Source: Oligoflexia bacterium
GTDB taxonomy: Bacteria; Bdellovibrionota; Bacteriovoracia; Bacteriovoracales; Bacteriovoracaceae
Direction: 5' to 3'
Length of the DNA stretch: 64,000 nucleotides
Assembly: GCA_015232355.1 (NCBI GenBank)
Contig: JADFZW010000019.1
Coordinates: 48,161-112,160 of the forward strand
Shown: one piece after another, positions 25,788-34,266 of the stretch
How positions within the stretch are numbered: the stretch's first letter is position 1
How the letters are laid out: each line of letters starts with the position of its first letter
Notes under the pieces: model-generated
The model's input: only the letters and a program-made list of their open reading frames with translations
Databases searched by the model: none
Told to the model about the DNA's origin: nothing
Made by a program: the position numbers and the translations under genes

Positions 25788-27446
25788 TTATCCAGCTTTT
25801 TGCAGCTTGATAGATCCTACTGTCTTCTTGCCCTTCTCTTCAAGATTAATCTCAGACATATGAATGCTATCTGGGCCAACAGGTTTTAAAGAGATAGTTC
25901 CTTTGTTGTTACCACCAGCTGCACCTGGGCCGCCAGCACCACCCCTATAATTATTTTGTGTATTATTAATTTTAGTAGTGGCCATATTACTATCCAATCT
26001 AAATTTATTTATAAAATTAATCAACTGAACAGATTGATTAGATAGATAATCTGCTGCTTGCGCAGTCTCCTCGGCTGATCTGGTATTTTTTTGAGTTACA
26101 CTTTCAATTCTCTTCATGCCCACACCAATTTGAGAGACACCATGAGATTGTTCTTGAGATGCACTTGAAATTTGTTGCATGAAATTTGCAACCTCATTAA
26201 TTCCATCTACAATTCTCTTCAATCCTTCTGCTGTATCTGTGGCCATCTTCAAACCATTTTTTACTCTCTCATTTGAATCTGAAATTAGATTAGTGGTCTC
26301 TTTAGCTGCTTCCGCACTTCTGGCCGCTAGATTTCTAACTTCTTCTGCAACAACCGCAAATCCCTTACCATGCTTTCCTGCTCTGGCCGCCTCAACGGCA
26401 GCGTTCAAAGCAAGTAAGTTTGTTTGGAATGCAATCTCATCAATCACTTTAATAATTTTTGCAATATTTTTACTTGATTCATCGATATCGGCCATCGCGC
26501 TCACCATATTTGACATTTGATTATTTCCTGTAAGCGCATCATCTTTCACTCTATCACTTAAAACCTTTGCCTCTCCTGCATGTTCAGCATTCTTATTAAT
26601 CTGGCCACCAATCTCTGTAATGGAAGCGGTAATCTCTTCTAGTGCTGATGCTTGTTGAGCAGCTCCTGCATTTAATCCTTGACCTGTCTCTGCTACCTTT
26701 TGTGAAGAGGAATCAACATTAGTAACTACACCCTTGATTTCAGAAATAATATTGTTAAGAGAATCAATGGTTGTATTAATAGCATTCTTTATAAGTTCAT
26801 GATCACCTTTATAATCAGATCTCATGCGTGCACTTAAATTTCCTTTGGCCATCTCTTGAAGTACAGGGATCGCTTCATGAATTGGTTTCAAAGTCTCATC
26901 AATAATTCTATTCATTCCCTTCATTATCTTTTGGAAATCACCCTTATATCCCTGCTCATCCATTCTTACTTTCAAATCACCAGCTATAATTCCTACAGTT
27001 AATTTACGTAAATCTTGACTAAAGTTTTGTAGAACCAACATCTCGTGATCGATATGATCCAATGCTGCTCCAAACTCATCTTCACTATCTTTTTTTATTT
27101 CTACTCTCTTCAATGTTTTAGTAGCTTCATCAAATGATTGCCCGAAGTCACCGTTAAAAAGCATTCCTAAAAATTTATTCATGTAAGTAATCTTGTTATG
27201 AAAATATCTTCCAACATAGTAATTCCACCAGCACATAACAAAAGCAGTACCTAAAACTATTGTTATATAAAGATAGCTTCCACCACCATCAGCTGGTGTT
27301 GGCGTAGTTGCAGTTGATGTAGTAGCTGCTACACCTCCTCCCTTAAACCAACCCAATAAATAATAAGTTGTAAATAATAAAGCAAAGAAAAAATTCGGCA
27401 TCATTATTTTGAAACGAACCGGAAGATTTGTAAACCAACCCATCAT
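25788..27446 (-). CDS. Methyl-accepting chemotaxis protein with minimal periplasmic domain
   Basis: Two membrane segments (about residues 12-32 and 55-78) enclose only ~20 residues rich in Thr, Pro, Gly and Ala, so there is hardly any periplasmic ligand domain. After these come HAMP-like helices ([20 protein letters not shown] and [16 protein letters not shown]) and a long cytoplasmic coiled coil with the signalling hairpin ...[36 protein letters not shown]. Candidate methylation helices flank it. It would signal through CheW/CheA at the inner face. The C-terminal ~50 residues after the coiled coil are Gly-rich and lack a CheR-binding pentapeptide. No other chemotaxis genes are near. It may sense the cytoplasm or membrane state. 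Confidence 0.93.
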   Translation of the reverse strand: MMGWFTNLPVRFKIMMPNFFFALLFTTYYLLGWFKGGGVAATTSTATTPTPADGGGSYLYITIVLGTAFVMCWWNYYVGRYFHNKITYMNKFLGMLFNGDFGQSFDEATKTLKRVEIKKDSEDEFGAALDHIDHEMLVLQNFSQDLRKLTVGIIAGDLKVRMDEQGYKGDFQKIMKGMNRIIDETLKPIHEAIPVLQEMAKGNLSARMRSDYKGDHELIKNAINTTIDSLNNIISEIKGVVTNVDSSSQKVAETGQGLNAGAAQQASALEEITASITEIGGQINKNAEHAGEAKVLSDRVKDDALTGNNQMSNMVSAMADIDESSKNIAKIIKVIDEIAFQTNLLALNAAVEAARAGKHGKGFAVVAEEVRNLAARSAEAAKETTNLISDSNERVKNGLKMATDTAEGLKRIVDGINEVANFMQQISSASQEQSHGVSQIGVGMKRIESVTQKNTRSAEETAQAADYLSNQSVQLINFINKFRLDSNMATTKINNTQNNYRGGAGGPGAAGGNNKGTISLKPVGPDSIHMSEINLEEKGKKTVGSIKLQKAG

Positions 27447-27669
27447 AAAAAATTCCCCTTTAATATAAAAAAATTTATAACCCCTTACACTTGCTTAGGC
27501 TGATACCACTAATTATAGTTAATCATCTTTTCGGAAAAGAAACATAGAAGGTAAATTTTTTCTTACTAAAAAAAAATTGGGTAGGAAAAAATTATCTATA
27601 GTAATGAATCTCTCAAGCAAATCATTCAAACAAATCGCTCAAATGAATCATCCAAATACAGATGTAATT

Positions 27670-27744
27670 TGGTCGGACAGACTGGATTTGAACCAGCGAC
27701 CTTTCGCCCCCCAGACGAATGCGCTACCCCTGCGCTACTGCCCG
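27670..27744 (-). tRNA. tRNA-Pro (anticodon GGG), CCA encoded
   Basis: Read on the minus strand the 75 nt fold as a cloverleaf: acceptor CGGGCAG with CTGTCCG (one G-T pair), D stem GCGC/GCGC, anticodon stem TTCGT/GCGAA with loop CTGGGGG (anticodon GGG), T arm GCTGG-TTCAAAT-CCAGT, discriminator A and genomic CCA. C1-G72 is typical of bacterial tRNA-Pro. Confidence 0.96.
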
Positions 27745-27760
27745 AATATATAATTTTTAA

Positions 27761-27790
27761 TTTGACAATATTTGACAATATTTGACAATT
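27761..27790. repeat. 10-bp tandem repeat just upstream of tRNA-Pro
   Basis: Three copies of TTTGACAATA (last base varies). On the minus strand, the direction of the tRNA, each copy gives a TTGTCA hexamer, so the array offers several -35-like boxes at one-helical-turn spacing about 17-46 bp before the tRNA. Confidence 0.7.
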
Positions 27791-27961
27791 ATTTTGAGAA
27801 TAATCTTAATTTTTTAATTTGGCCAGCTGGTGATTTATATATGATTTTATAATTGATAAACTAAGTTGTTAATCTTAAATTATAGCAGCTTAGAATTTGC
27901 GATATACAAACTTAGAAACAACTTAACAATAAACAATAAACAATAAAAATTGGAACAATTT

Positions 27962-29740
27962 ATGAATGATCACTCCACTACACTCTCCTCGAAATTAACT
28001 AGAAAAAAATGCATCCAAAAGATAAGAGAAGATGCACATATTGAATCAACATCAACTTCAACTTCGGCATCGGCATCTGGTAAATCTACTCTGGCCAAAG
28101 AGTTAAATGTCATTGATCTCTCTGCGCTGGGAATAGCTGCAATTGTTGGTGCAGGAATATTTTCAACTATTGGCAATGCTGCCTTTAATGGTGGACCAGC
28201 GATAATATTTTTATTTATCTTCACTGCATTGGCGTGCGGGCCAGCGGCATTATGTTACGCTGAATTTGCCTCTCGTATTCCTGTTGCTGGATCTGCTTAC
28301 ACATACACCTATGCAACTCTTGGTGAACTTTTAGCATGGATTATTGGATGGAATCTCTTAATGGAATACTCCATTGGAAATATTGCTGTGGCCATTTCAT
28401 GGAGTGATTACTTCACTGGACTTCTCTCAGGTTATGGAATTAATTTTCCAGAGTATCTTTCGCTCGACTATCTCTCAGCAATGCGCGCCTCGACTACTAT
28501 CGAAAATTTATTACGAGAGGGAAAAACACTCATTGAATTACAAAAAAATTCTGATTTGGCCACAACTCTATTTGCATATAGTGCCTGGATAAAAGCACCT
28601 ACACTCTTTGGAGTAAGAATCATTTGCGACCTGCCAGCACTATTCATCACTGTTATAGTTACCGCTCTAGTTTTTGTTGGAATAAAAGAATCCAAACGCG
28701 CCTCAAATGTCATGGTATTTTTAAAACTAATGATAATCTTTTTAGTAATTGTTGTTGGTTCATATTACATTAACCCAGCAAATTGGTCTCCTTTCGCTCC
28801 AAATGGAGCTGTTGGAGTCTTTAAAGGAGTTTCGGCAGTATTTTTTGCTTACATCGGTTTCGACGCCATCTCCACCACAGCGGAAGAGTGTAAGAATCCT
28901 TCTCGCGATCTTCCTCGTGGAATGATTATATCTCTTTCCGTCTGTACCGTCCTATACATAATTGTGGCCTTAGTTTTAACTGGAGTTGCAAACTATAAAA
29001 CATTACAAGTTGGTGATCCATTAGCATTTATCTTTGGGCCTCTTGGTTTAAATCTTCCTTGGGTATCAGGAATCGTCGCTATTGGTGCAATCATTGCTAT
29101 GACAACAGTTCTTTTAGTGTTCCAATTAGGTCAACCAAGAATTTGGATGGCAATGGGACGAGATGGTCTTCTTCCTCCCATATTTGCCTCTGTTCATCCA
29201 AAATTTAAAACACCATGGTTTTCTACTATAGTAACTGGATTAGTTGTAGCAATCCCTTCACTATTTATGAATCTAACTGAAGTAACTGATCTCACCTCCA
29301 TTGGAACACTCTTTGCTTTTGTTTTAGTTTGTGGAGGAATCTTATTTCTTCCTCCACATCAAGATAGTGATGGAAATAAGAGTAAAAAAATCTTCACAGT
29401 ACCATACATAAATAGTCGATGGATTATTCCTCTGGCCCTAATAACTATTGCACTAGTACTAATTTACCTGAACCCTGAAAGTAGCAAAAACTTTTTTAGT
29501 TTAAATTCAACTTCTATCGATAGAGTTCCGTATTATATTTTCATCTTGTTTGCAACTGTGGTTGCAGTTTTATGTTTCATTAAAAATTTATCTCTAATTC
29601 CAATTCTTGGATTACTAAGTTGCAGTTACTTGATGACAGAATTAGGAGTAACCAATTGGATTAGATTTTTGATTTGGTTGTTAGTGGGATTTATTATTTA
29701 CTTTTTATATAGTATTAAACATAGCAAATTAAACAAATAA
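27962..29740 (+). CDS. APC-family amino acid permease (YfnA/CAT-like)
   Basis: Start chosen at ATG 27962 (MNDHSTT) with GGA upstream rather than the TTG at 27950. After a cytoplasmic N-terminus containing an STSTSTSASASG microsatellite run, the first membrane helix has the APC hallmark GIAAIVGAGIFSTIG, followed by GPAAIIFLFIF, AELA-like CYAEFASRIPVAGSAY and about 12-14 membrane segments in all. FFAYIGFDAISTTAEECKNP is the TM8 signature of the cationic amino acid transporter group. It should import amino acids by proton symport. It lies 7 bp upstream of yjjI and is probably co-transcribed, which suggests that its substrate may feed the glycyl radical enzyme. Confidence 0.92.
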   Translation: MNDHSTTLSSKLTRKKCIQKIREDAHIESTSTSTSASASGKSTLAKELNVIDLSALGIAAIVGAGIFSTIGNAAFNGGPAIIFLFIFTALACGPAALCYAEFASRIPVAGSAYTYTYATLGELLAWIIGWNLLMEYSIGNIAVAISWSDYFTGLLSGYGINFPEYLSLDYLSAMRASTTIENLLREGKTLIELQKNSDLATTLFAYSAWIKAPTLFGVRIICDLPALFITVIVTALVFVGIKESKRASNVMVFLKLMIIFLVIVVGSYYINPANWSPFAPNGAVGVFKGVSAVFFAYIGFDAISTTAEECKNPSRDLPRGMIISLSVCTVLYIIVALVLTGVANYKTLQVGDPLAFIFGPLGLNLPWVSGIVAIGAIIAMTTVLLVFQLGQPRIWMAMGRDGLLPPIFASVHPKFKTPWFSTIVTGLVVAIPSLFMNLTEVTDLTSIGTLFAFVLVCGGILFLPPHQDSDGNKSKKIFTVPYINSRWIIPLALITIALVLIYLNPESSKNFFSLNSTSIDRVPYYIFILFATVVAVLCFIKNLSLIPILGLLSCSYLMTELGVTNWIRFLIWLLVGFIIYFLYSIKHSKLNK

Positions 29741-29747
29741 AAAACAA

Positions 29748-31289
29748 ATGAAAACAAATCTACAAAAAGAATTAAGTAAAGTTTTAAAAACTCACTTCAG
29801 CGATCACAAACAAAAACGCAGTCGCATAGTTGGTTGGGCGCAATCTCTCGCTCCATATCCAAAGATCTCCAAAGATGCTCGCATGTTTTTAGATAAAAAA
29901 ATTATCTGTGATCTCTTTGAAGGAAATGCTCCGCTCACTCCCAGATATATTTTACCAGACTATAAGCTCTTTCTCTCTCAAGGAAGTGAGTACTTAAATT
30001 TGCCACCGGCCAAAGACCTCTATCAAGCAATTAATTCTTTGCTGATTCTTTATCAATATGTTCCTTCGGTAACTGGATATCCCGTCTACTTAGGTAATAT
30101 TGATACTCTCCTCGAACCATATATATCTGCTACCAATTCCAACTCTATAAGTGAAAACGAAATTTACAATCTATTAAAACTCTATCTGACAAATATCGAT
30201 CGCACACTATCGAATGCTTTCGTTCATCTAAATATTGGGCCAACCAAAACAATTATCGGGGAACAAATATTAAAAATAGAAAAAGAACTAAAAAATTCTG
30301 TTCCCAATTTATCACTTAAAATAGATGAGCATACTGATCGCTCATTCATTTTAACTGCAATTGATACTGCACTAACAACGGCCAAGCCCTACTTTGTAAA
30401 TCACACTATCCTAAGTAAAGAATTGCCCTTTGAATATGGAGTTGCCAGTTGCTACAATACTCTCCAGGTGGGTGGAGGCAGTCACACTTTAGTTAGAGTA
30501 AATTTAAAGGCAGTTGCAGAAGAATACGCTTCTTCTACCCATACTACCCATGCTACCCATGCTCCCCATGCTCAATTTGAAACTCTACTTACTAAAGTAT
30601 TAAATGCGCAAGTTGAAATCATAAATGCTCGTGCACGCTTTTTAATTGAAGAGATAAATTTCTTTAATGATTCATTCCTGGCACGAGAAAAATTAATTAA
30701 CTTAGATAAATTCACCTCTATGGCCGGCATCTTTGGTCTCTATGAGTGCATTGAAATCTTATCTGATGGTGGATTAAAGTTAGGCCAAGATCTTGTGGCC
30801 GAAGAGTATGCAATGGAGATCTTAAAGATAATTCATCAAACTCTTAAAGCAAATAAAATTGGTTTTCATGCTCAATCAGGTATTGATAGCGATACTGATA
30901 CCACTCCCGGAGTACGAATAAAAACCAGCTCCAGCTCCAGCTCCCTCTCCCTCTCAAAACAATTAAAAATCGCAGGCACTCTCCACCAATACTTTGATAC
31001 TGGCGTAAGTGATATCGTTGTCTTTGATCAAACTTCACACAAAAATCATCAAGGAGTTTTAACAATTATAGAGGGCGCTCTCAAAGCAGGAGTTAAAGTT
31101 TTGAGTATCAATGCTGTTGATTCAGAATTAATTAGAGTCAGTGGATATCTAATCAAGAGAAGTGATCTTAAAAAATATCAAGAGGGAATTCCTCTGCGAG
31201 ATGAGAGTGTTGCTTTAGGAGCTAATTCTATTCAAAGGCAAAACATTTTGGGCCGCAAACAATTTCCTATTGCTAACAAAGATTATTAA
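29748..31289 (+). CDS. yjjI: YjjI-family glycyl radical enzyme
   Basis: 513 residues, close to E. coli YjjI (516), a glycyl radical enzyme family of unknown reaction. The C-terminal glycyl radical motif is IRVSGYLIKRSDL (Gly at about residue 465). A candidate thiyl-radical cysteine is in GVASCYNTLQVGGG near residue 233. The family needs anaerobic activation by a radical SAM activase; the gene for the expected partner YjjW is at 33319, now separated by an insertion of about 2 kb. Two microsatellite inserts are visible (THTTHATHAPHA near residue 265 and a Ser/Leu run near 390). It is 7 bp behind the permease gene and has a poor ribosome site, so is likely coupled to it. Confidence 0.88.
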   Translation: MKTNLQKELSKVLKTHFSDHKQKRSRIVGWAQSLAPYPKISKDARMFLDKKIICDLFEGNAPLTPRYILPDYKLFLSQGSEYLNLPPAKDLYQAINSLLILYQYVPSVTGYPVYLGNIDTLLEPYISATNSNSISENEIYNLLKLYLTNIDRTLSNAFVHLNIGPTKTIIGEQILKIEKELKNSVPNLSLKIDEHTDRSFILTAIDTALTTAKPYFVNHTILSKELPFEYGVASCYNTLQVGGGSHTLVRVNLKAVAEEYASSTHTTHATHAPHAQFETLLTKVLNAQVEIINARARFLIEEINFFNDSFLAREKLINLDKFTSMAGIFGLYECIEILSDGGLKLGQDLVAEEYAMEILKIIHQTLKANKIGFHAQSGIDSDTDTTPGVRIKTSSSSSSLSLSKQLKIAGTLHQYFDTGVSDIVVFDQTSHKNHQGVLTIIEGALKAGVKVLSINAVDSELIRVSGYLIKRSDLKKYQEGIPLRDESVALGANSIQRQNILGRKQFPIANKDY

Positions 31290-31332
31290 CAGTTAAACGT
31301 GAGTTAAGCGTAAGCGTGCCGTAAGCGCGTAA

Positions 31333-31657
31333 GCGTGCCACTTTCCATTTGGTAGCTCTAGTGAGTCACAAACACAAAGTTAATATTAATAACAGATGAA
31401 AAAGCAGACTATTTCAAGATGATGAAAATTCAAGATAATGATAATTCAAGGTGATGAAAATTTAATTATCTTCCTTGAGTTTCTTTCTTTTAATTATAAA
31501 GTCTTTTGTAAATTTAAACCATTTTTTAATGAAGTAGATTGCTCAATAGTAAAACCTTCGTTAATCCAATATAAGATTTCATCACTCGAATATCCATCTT
31601 GACCTATAAAAGGATCGATCACTTTGAATGGAATTAAATTTTCTTTTTTGTGTATTA
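31333..31657 (-). pseudogene. Broken 3' end copy of the REP-associated transposase element
   Basis: These 325 bp match 32364-32688 at a constant offset of 1031 bp with only about five substitutions and no indels. The copy contains the REP-like end (31335-31357), the 3' flank and the last ~70 codons of the transposase gene (31446-31657), then stops abruptly 13 bp before the antitoxin stop codon. It is a remnant, not functional. Confidence 0.9.
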
Positions 31658-31670
31658 TCGATGATATGAT

Positions 31671-31988
31671 TTAAGCAGCGATTTTTTTTGTGACTTTTAC
31701 ATCAAGTTTTAATTTTTTACTACTTAGATAATCTTGAAAAAGTATTTGTATAAAGAAAGCTTCTGAGTCTTGCAATATCTTTGCAAATTTTACAGCACTT
31801 TCGATATCTGGAAGTCTCCTTCCTTTTTCAAAATCATTTAATCTTTGAGGAGATATTTTTAATTTTTGAGCAAAATCTTTTTGAGAAAACTCCTCATTAT
31901 CTCGATAATTTTTAAGGAGCGATCCAAAAGTTAGTGGACCAAAATCTTTATCCATCTCCTTAGTTCCATATTTTATTTTAGTACTCAT
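31671..31988 (-). CDS. XRE-family antitoxin (HigA type)
   Basis: 105 residues with a helix-turn-helix of the Xre/Cro type (FSQKDFAQKLKISPQRLNDFEKGRRLP, about residues 37-62, shown in part). It overlaps the toxin gene by 11 bp and follows it, the toxin-first order of HigBA modules. It should bind and neutralise the toxin and repress the promoter at 32282-32310. A C-terminal tail (about residues 78-105) would hold the toxin-binding part. The pair sits between an intact REP-associated transposase element and a broken copy of its end, which suggests mobility or genome rearrangement. Confidence 0.85.
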   Translation of the reverse strand: MSTKIKYGTKEMDKDFGPLTFGSLLKNYRDNEEFSQKDFAQKLKISPQRLNDFEKGRRLPDIESAVKFAKILQDSEAFFIQILFQDYLSSKKLKLDVKVTKKIAA

Positions 31989-32262
31989 GTTTGTTTACCT
32001 CTACGACATCTATAATAACGATTGTGTCGTCTTCATGAATTTCATAAATTGCTCTATAAGCGTTGTTTAACCTTATTGATCTTTGACCAACACGATCTCC
32101 CTTTAATGGTTCATCGTGCAGACCCTTTATTTTTCTAGTCTCTTCAAGTCCGATCATTTCCACTTTTTTGGCCCAGATTTGAAGTTTTTTTACAACATTA
32201 AGAGGGAGATGTTTTTTGAACAAATGCCTCACTTTGCAAAATTCTACTAAATATTTTTTCAT
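31978..32262 (-). CDS. RelE/HigB-like mRNA-interferase toxin
   Basis: 94 residues resembling HigB/RelE-superfamily toxins: an N-terminal helical pair (VVKKLQIWAKKVEMIGLEE), the GLHDEPLKGDRVGQRSIRLN segment with basic residues, and the final strand NAYRAIYEIHEDDTIVIIDV that ends with VEVNKHEY (the His/Tyr end typical of ribosome-dependent RNases). It likely cleaves mRNA on the ribosome when free. GGAG lies 7 bp before ATG 32262. It is translated before the XRE antitoxin, with overlap. The promoter upstream includes an inverted repeat in its spacer, which suits autoregulation. Confidence 0.86.
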   Translation of the reverse strand: MKKYLVEFCKVRHLFKKHLPLNVVKKLQIWAKKVEMIGLEETRKIKGLHDEPLKGDRVGQRSIRLNNAYRAIYEIHEDDTIVIIDVVEVNKHEY

Positions 32263-32281
32263 TTACATCTCCAATAAAAAT

Positions 32282-32310
32282 AAAATACCCCGGATTGGAG
32301 TATTGGTCAA
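32282..32310 (-). promoter_or_regulatory. Promoter and operator of the HigBA-type module
   Basis: On the minus strand TTGACC (32305-32310), a 17-bp spacer and TATTTT (32282-32287) form a good sigma70 promoter. An imperfect inverted repeat AATACCCC...GGAGTATT (32284-32304, 7 of 8 paired) fills the spacer and touches both boxes, as expected for repression by the XRE antitoxin. Confidence 0.65.
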
Positions 32311-32365
32311 GATAAAATTTATATCGCATGCCCAGCGCCAGCGTGCCAGCGTGCAGCGTGCCAGC

Positions 32366-32388
32366 GTGCCACTTTCCATTTGGTAGCT
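32366..32388. repeat. REP-like left end of transposase element
   Basis: GTGCCACTTTCCATTTGGTA+GCT can fold (GC-A outer pairs, CCA/TGG inner pairs around a bulge). It is matched in inverted orientation at 33241-33263 (19 of 23 positions) on the other side of the transposase gene and repeated directly at 31335-31357. Before it, short AGCGTGCC units are repeated (32337-32370). Confidence 0.7.
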
Positions 32389-32476
32389 CTAGTGAGTCAC
32401 AAGCACAAAGTTAATATTAATAACAGATGAAAAAGCAGACTATTTCAAGATGATGAAAATTCAAGATAATGATAAT

Positions 32477-33121
32477 TCAAGGTGATGAAAATTTAATTAT
32501 CTTCCTTGAGTTTCTATCTTTTAATTCTAAAGTCTTTTGTAAATTCAAACCATTTTTTAATGAAGTAGATTGCTCAATGGTAAAACCTTCGTTAATCCAA
32601 TATAAGATTTCATCACTCGAATATCCATCTTGACCTATAAAAGGATCGATCACTTTGAATGGAATTAAATTTTCTTTTTTGTGTATTAAATAATAAAGAG
32701 ATGAATACTTATATTCTTCTGCAGTTTTTACAATATTTGCTCTCACAGAGTTAAGATAGATATATTTATAAACCTGATGAAAATAGTTTTTATTGTCAAT
32801 TATACAGCTTTTATATCTACAACCCAAAACATGATTAATCCGATTGGTTCTTTTTTGAATTTGTCTCACAAATAAACTTGCAAATCTCCATTGAAACTTA
32901 TCAATATTTGAGTTCGGAGTTGATATCAATAAATGATAATGATTATTCATCAGAATAAAACAATGGATAATCACTCCATTTTCTGTTTGAGCAGTGTTAA
33001 TTGTATCTAAAGCAATTTTCCATACTTCATCTAATGGAAGATAAAACCATTCTCGATTATTTGATCGAGAGGTTATGTGATATGGATATTCGTTAGTTTT
33101 GATTAGTGGTTTTCTTGGCAT
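32477..33121 (-). CDS. REP-associated tyrosine transposase (Y1/HUH, RAYT)
   Basis: 214 residues with the HUH-type features of IS200-like/RAYT proteins: YHITSRSNNREWFYL near the start, the metal-binding His-x-His in MNNHYHLL, and the catalytic tyrosine region QVYKYIYLNSVRANIV. RAYTs cut and move single-stranded REP hairpins. Inverted REP-like sequences flank the gene at 32366-32388 and 33241-33263, giving an element of about 900 bp. The last ~70 codons are duplicated at 31446-31657. The element and the HigBA pair together separate yjjI from yjjW. The gene looks intact and could be active. Confidence 0.9.
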   Translation of the reverse strand: MPRKPLIKTNEYPYHITSRSNNREWFYLPLDEVWKIALDTINTAQTENGVIIHCFILMNNHYHLLISTPNSNIDKFQWRFASLFVRQIQKRTNRINHVLGCRYKSCIIDNKNYFHQVYKYIYLNSVRANIVKTAEEYKYSSLYYLIHKKENLIPFKVIDPFIGQDGYSSDEILYWINEGFTIEQSTSLKNGLNLQKTLELKDRNSRKIIKFSSP

Positions 33122-33240
33122 GAATGTAAATTAAGAGTGATACATTAAAAAGAGAAATGATTATTTTAGAAGAATAATTATTTTTTATTTTTGAAATATC
33201 TTTTAAAAAGAAATATCTTTCAAAATATCTTTCGCAAGGT

Positions 33241-33263
33241 AGCTACCATTCGGAACGTGGCAC
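33241..33263. repeat. REP-like right end of transposase element
   Basis: AGCTACCATTCGGAACGTGG+CAC is the inverted partner of 32366-32388. The inner stem keeps CC/GG pairs although the loop bases differ from the left copy, so the structure is conserved more than the sequence. Confidence 0.7.
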
Positions 33264-33280
33264 TCCTACACTGCTCAAAG

Positions 33281-33309
33281 TTGTCAATAGAAAATATTTG
33301 GACTATAAT
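33281..33309 (+). promoter_or_regulatory. sigma70 promoter for yjjW
   Basis: TTGTCA (33281-33286), 17-bp spacer, TATAAT (33304-33309). The yjjW ATG begins only 10 bp after the -10 box, so the transcript would have practically no leader. The promoter lies just outside the REP-like right end. Confidence 0.7.
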
Positions 33310-33318
33310 CTATACTAG

Positions 33319-34266
33319 ATGAATAAAAAAAATAATAAGAATAAGCATAATAATAAGCAACCAAATGATTGGGCCATAATTTCGAAAATTGTTGAGAGTA
33401 GTTTTATCGATGGCCCTGGTCACCGTATGGTGGTTTTTTTTCAAGGATGTAACTTAAAGTGCATTTATTGTCACAATCCCGAGACCACAGGTATCTGTAA
33501 ATCATGCTTTAAATGCATCAGTAGTTGCCCCAGCAAAGCACTCACACTCACACCCACACTCACACTCACCACTAATAATAAACAAATAATTGCCCATAAC
33601 CAACAGTTATGTCTAAAGTGTGATCTATGTTTGAAAGTATGCCCTAATCACTCCTCTCCTCTTTGTTACAAAATAACAATAGAGCAACTAATTAATCGTA
33701 TTGAAAGTGAGAAAAATTTTATTGATGGAATAACTCTTTCTGGAGGGGAGGCTACTCTTTACTCTGATTTTATCTTTAATCTCTTCTCGAAAATCAAAGC
33801 TCGATCAACATTGAATATGAATATGAATATGAATATGAATATGAATCTGTCTCTATTTATCGATACCAACGGATACAACAAAAAAAGTGTCTTTGATAAG
33901 TTATCCTCTGTTACTGATGGTTTTATCTTTGATCTAAAAGCATTCGATCCAAAAATTCATAAAAAGCTCACTGGTAAAGATAATGAAACCATTTTAAAAA
34001 ATATAAAATTGATTTCAGAAAAAAAATTATTATATGAAATAAGAACGGTATTTATCGAAGGCATTAATGATTCAAAAGAAGAGATTTCAAGTATTGTTAA
34101 CTTTATTAAAAGATTAAACGACTACACCATCTTTAAACTTACACCCTTTCGGCCACAAGGAGTTGTTGGTGATCTAAAAAATCATGCTCCCTATCCACAG
34201 CAGAAATTAAATATATTAATTGAGGAGAGTTGTAAAATTTTAGGTGGGAATCGGGTAAGATACTAA
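33319..34266 (+). CDS. yjjW: YjjW-family glycyl radical enzyme activase (radical SAM)
   Basis: 315 residues of the PflA-type activase family. FIDGPGHRMVVFFQGCNLKC holds the radical SAM motif CX3CX2C (CNLKCIYC). Two further [4Fe-4S] ferredoxin-like clusters follow (CKSCFKCISSCP and CLKCDLCLKVCP), the arrangement of YjjW and similar long activases. SGGEATLYSDF is the usual SAM-binding region. It should abstract a hydrogen from the glycine of YjjI under anaerobic conditions. Two microsatellite runs are inserted in frame: TLTPTLTLTT between the clusters and (NM)5 near residue 170. It is separated from yjjI by ~2 kb of inserted DNA and has its own promoter. It overlaps the convergent regulator gene by 4 bp. 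Confidence 0.9.
   Translation: MNKKNNKNKHNNKQPNDWAIISKIVESSFIDGPGHRMVVFFQGCNLKCIYCHNPETTGICKSCFKCISSCPSKALTLTPTLTLTTNNKQIIAHNQQLCLKCDLCLKVCPNHSSPLCYKITIEQLINRIESEKNFIDGITLSGGEATLYSDFIFNLFSKIKARSTLNMNMNMNMNMNLSLFIDTNGYNKKSVFDKLSSVTDGFIFDLKAFDPKIHKKLTGKDNETILKNIKLISEKKLLYEIRTVFIEGINDSKEEISSIVNFIKRLNDYTIFKLTPFRPQGVVGDLKNHAPYPQQKLNILIEESCKILGGNRVRY
33814..33843. repeat. Hexanucleotide repeat (5 copies of AATATG) in yjjW
   Basis: Five perfect copies encode Asn-Met pairs within the activase between the radical SAM motifs and the C-terminal half; the frame is preserved. Confidence 0.95.
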
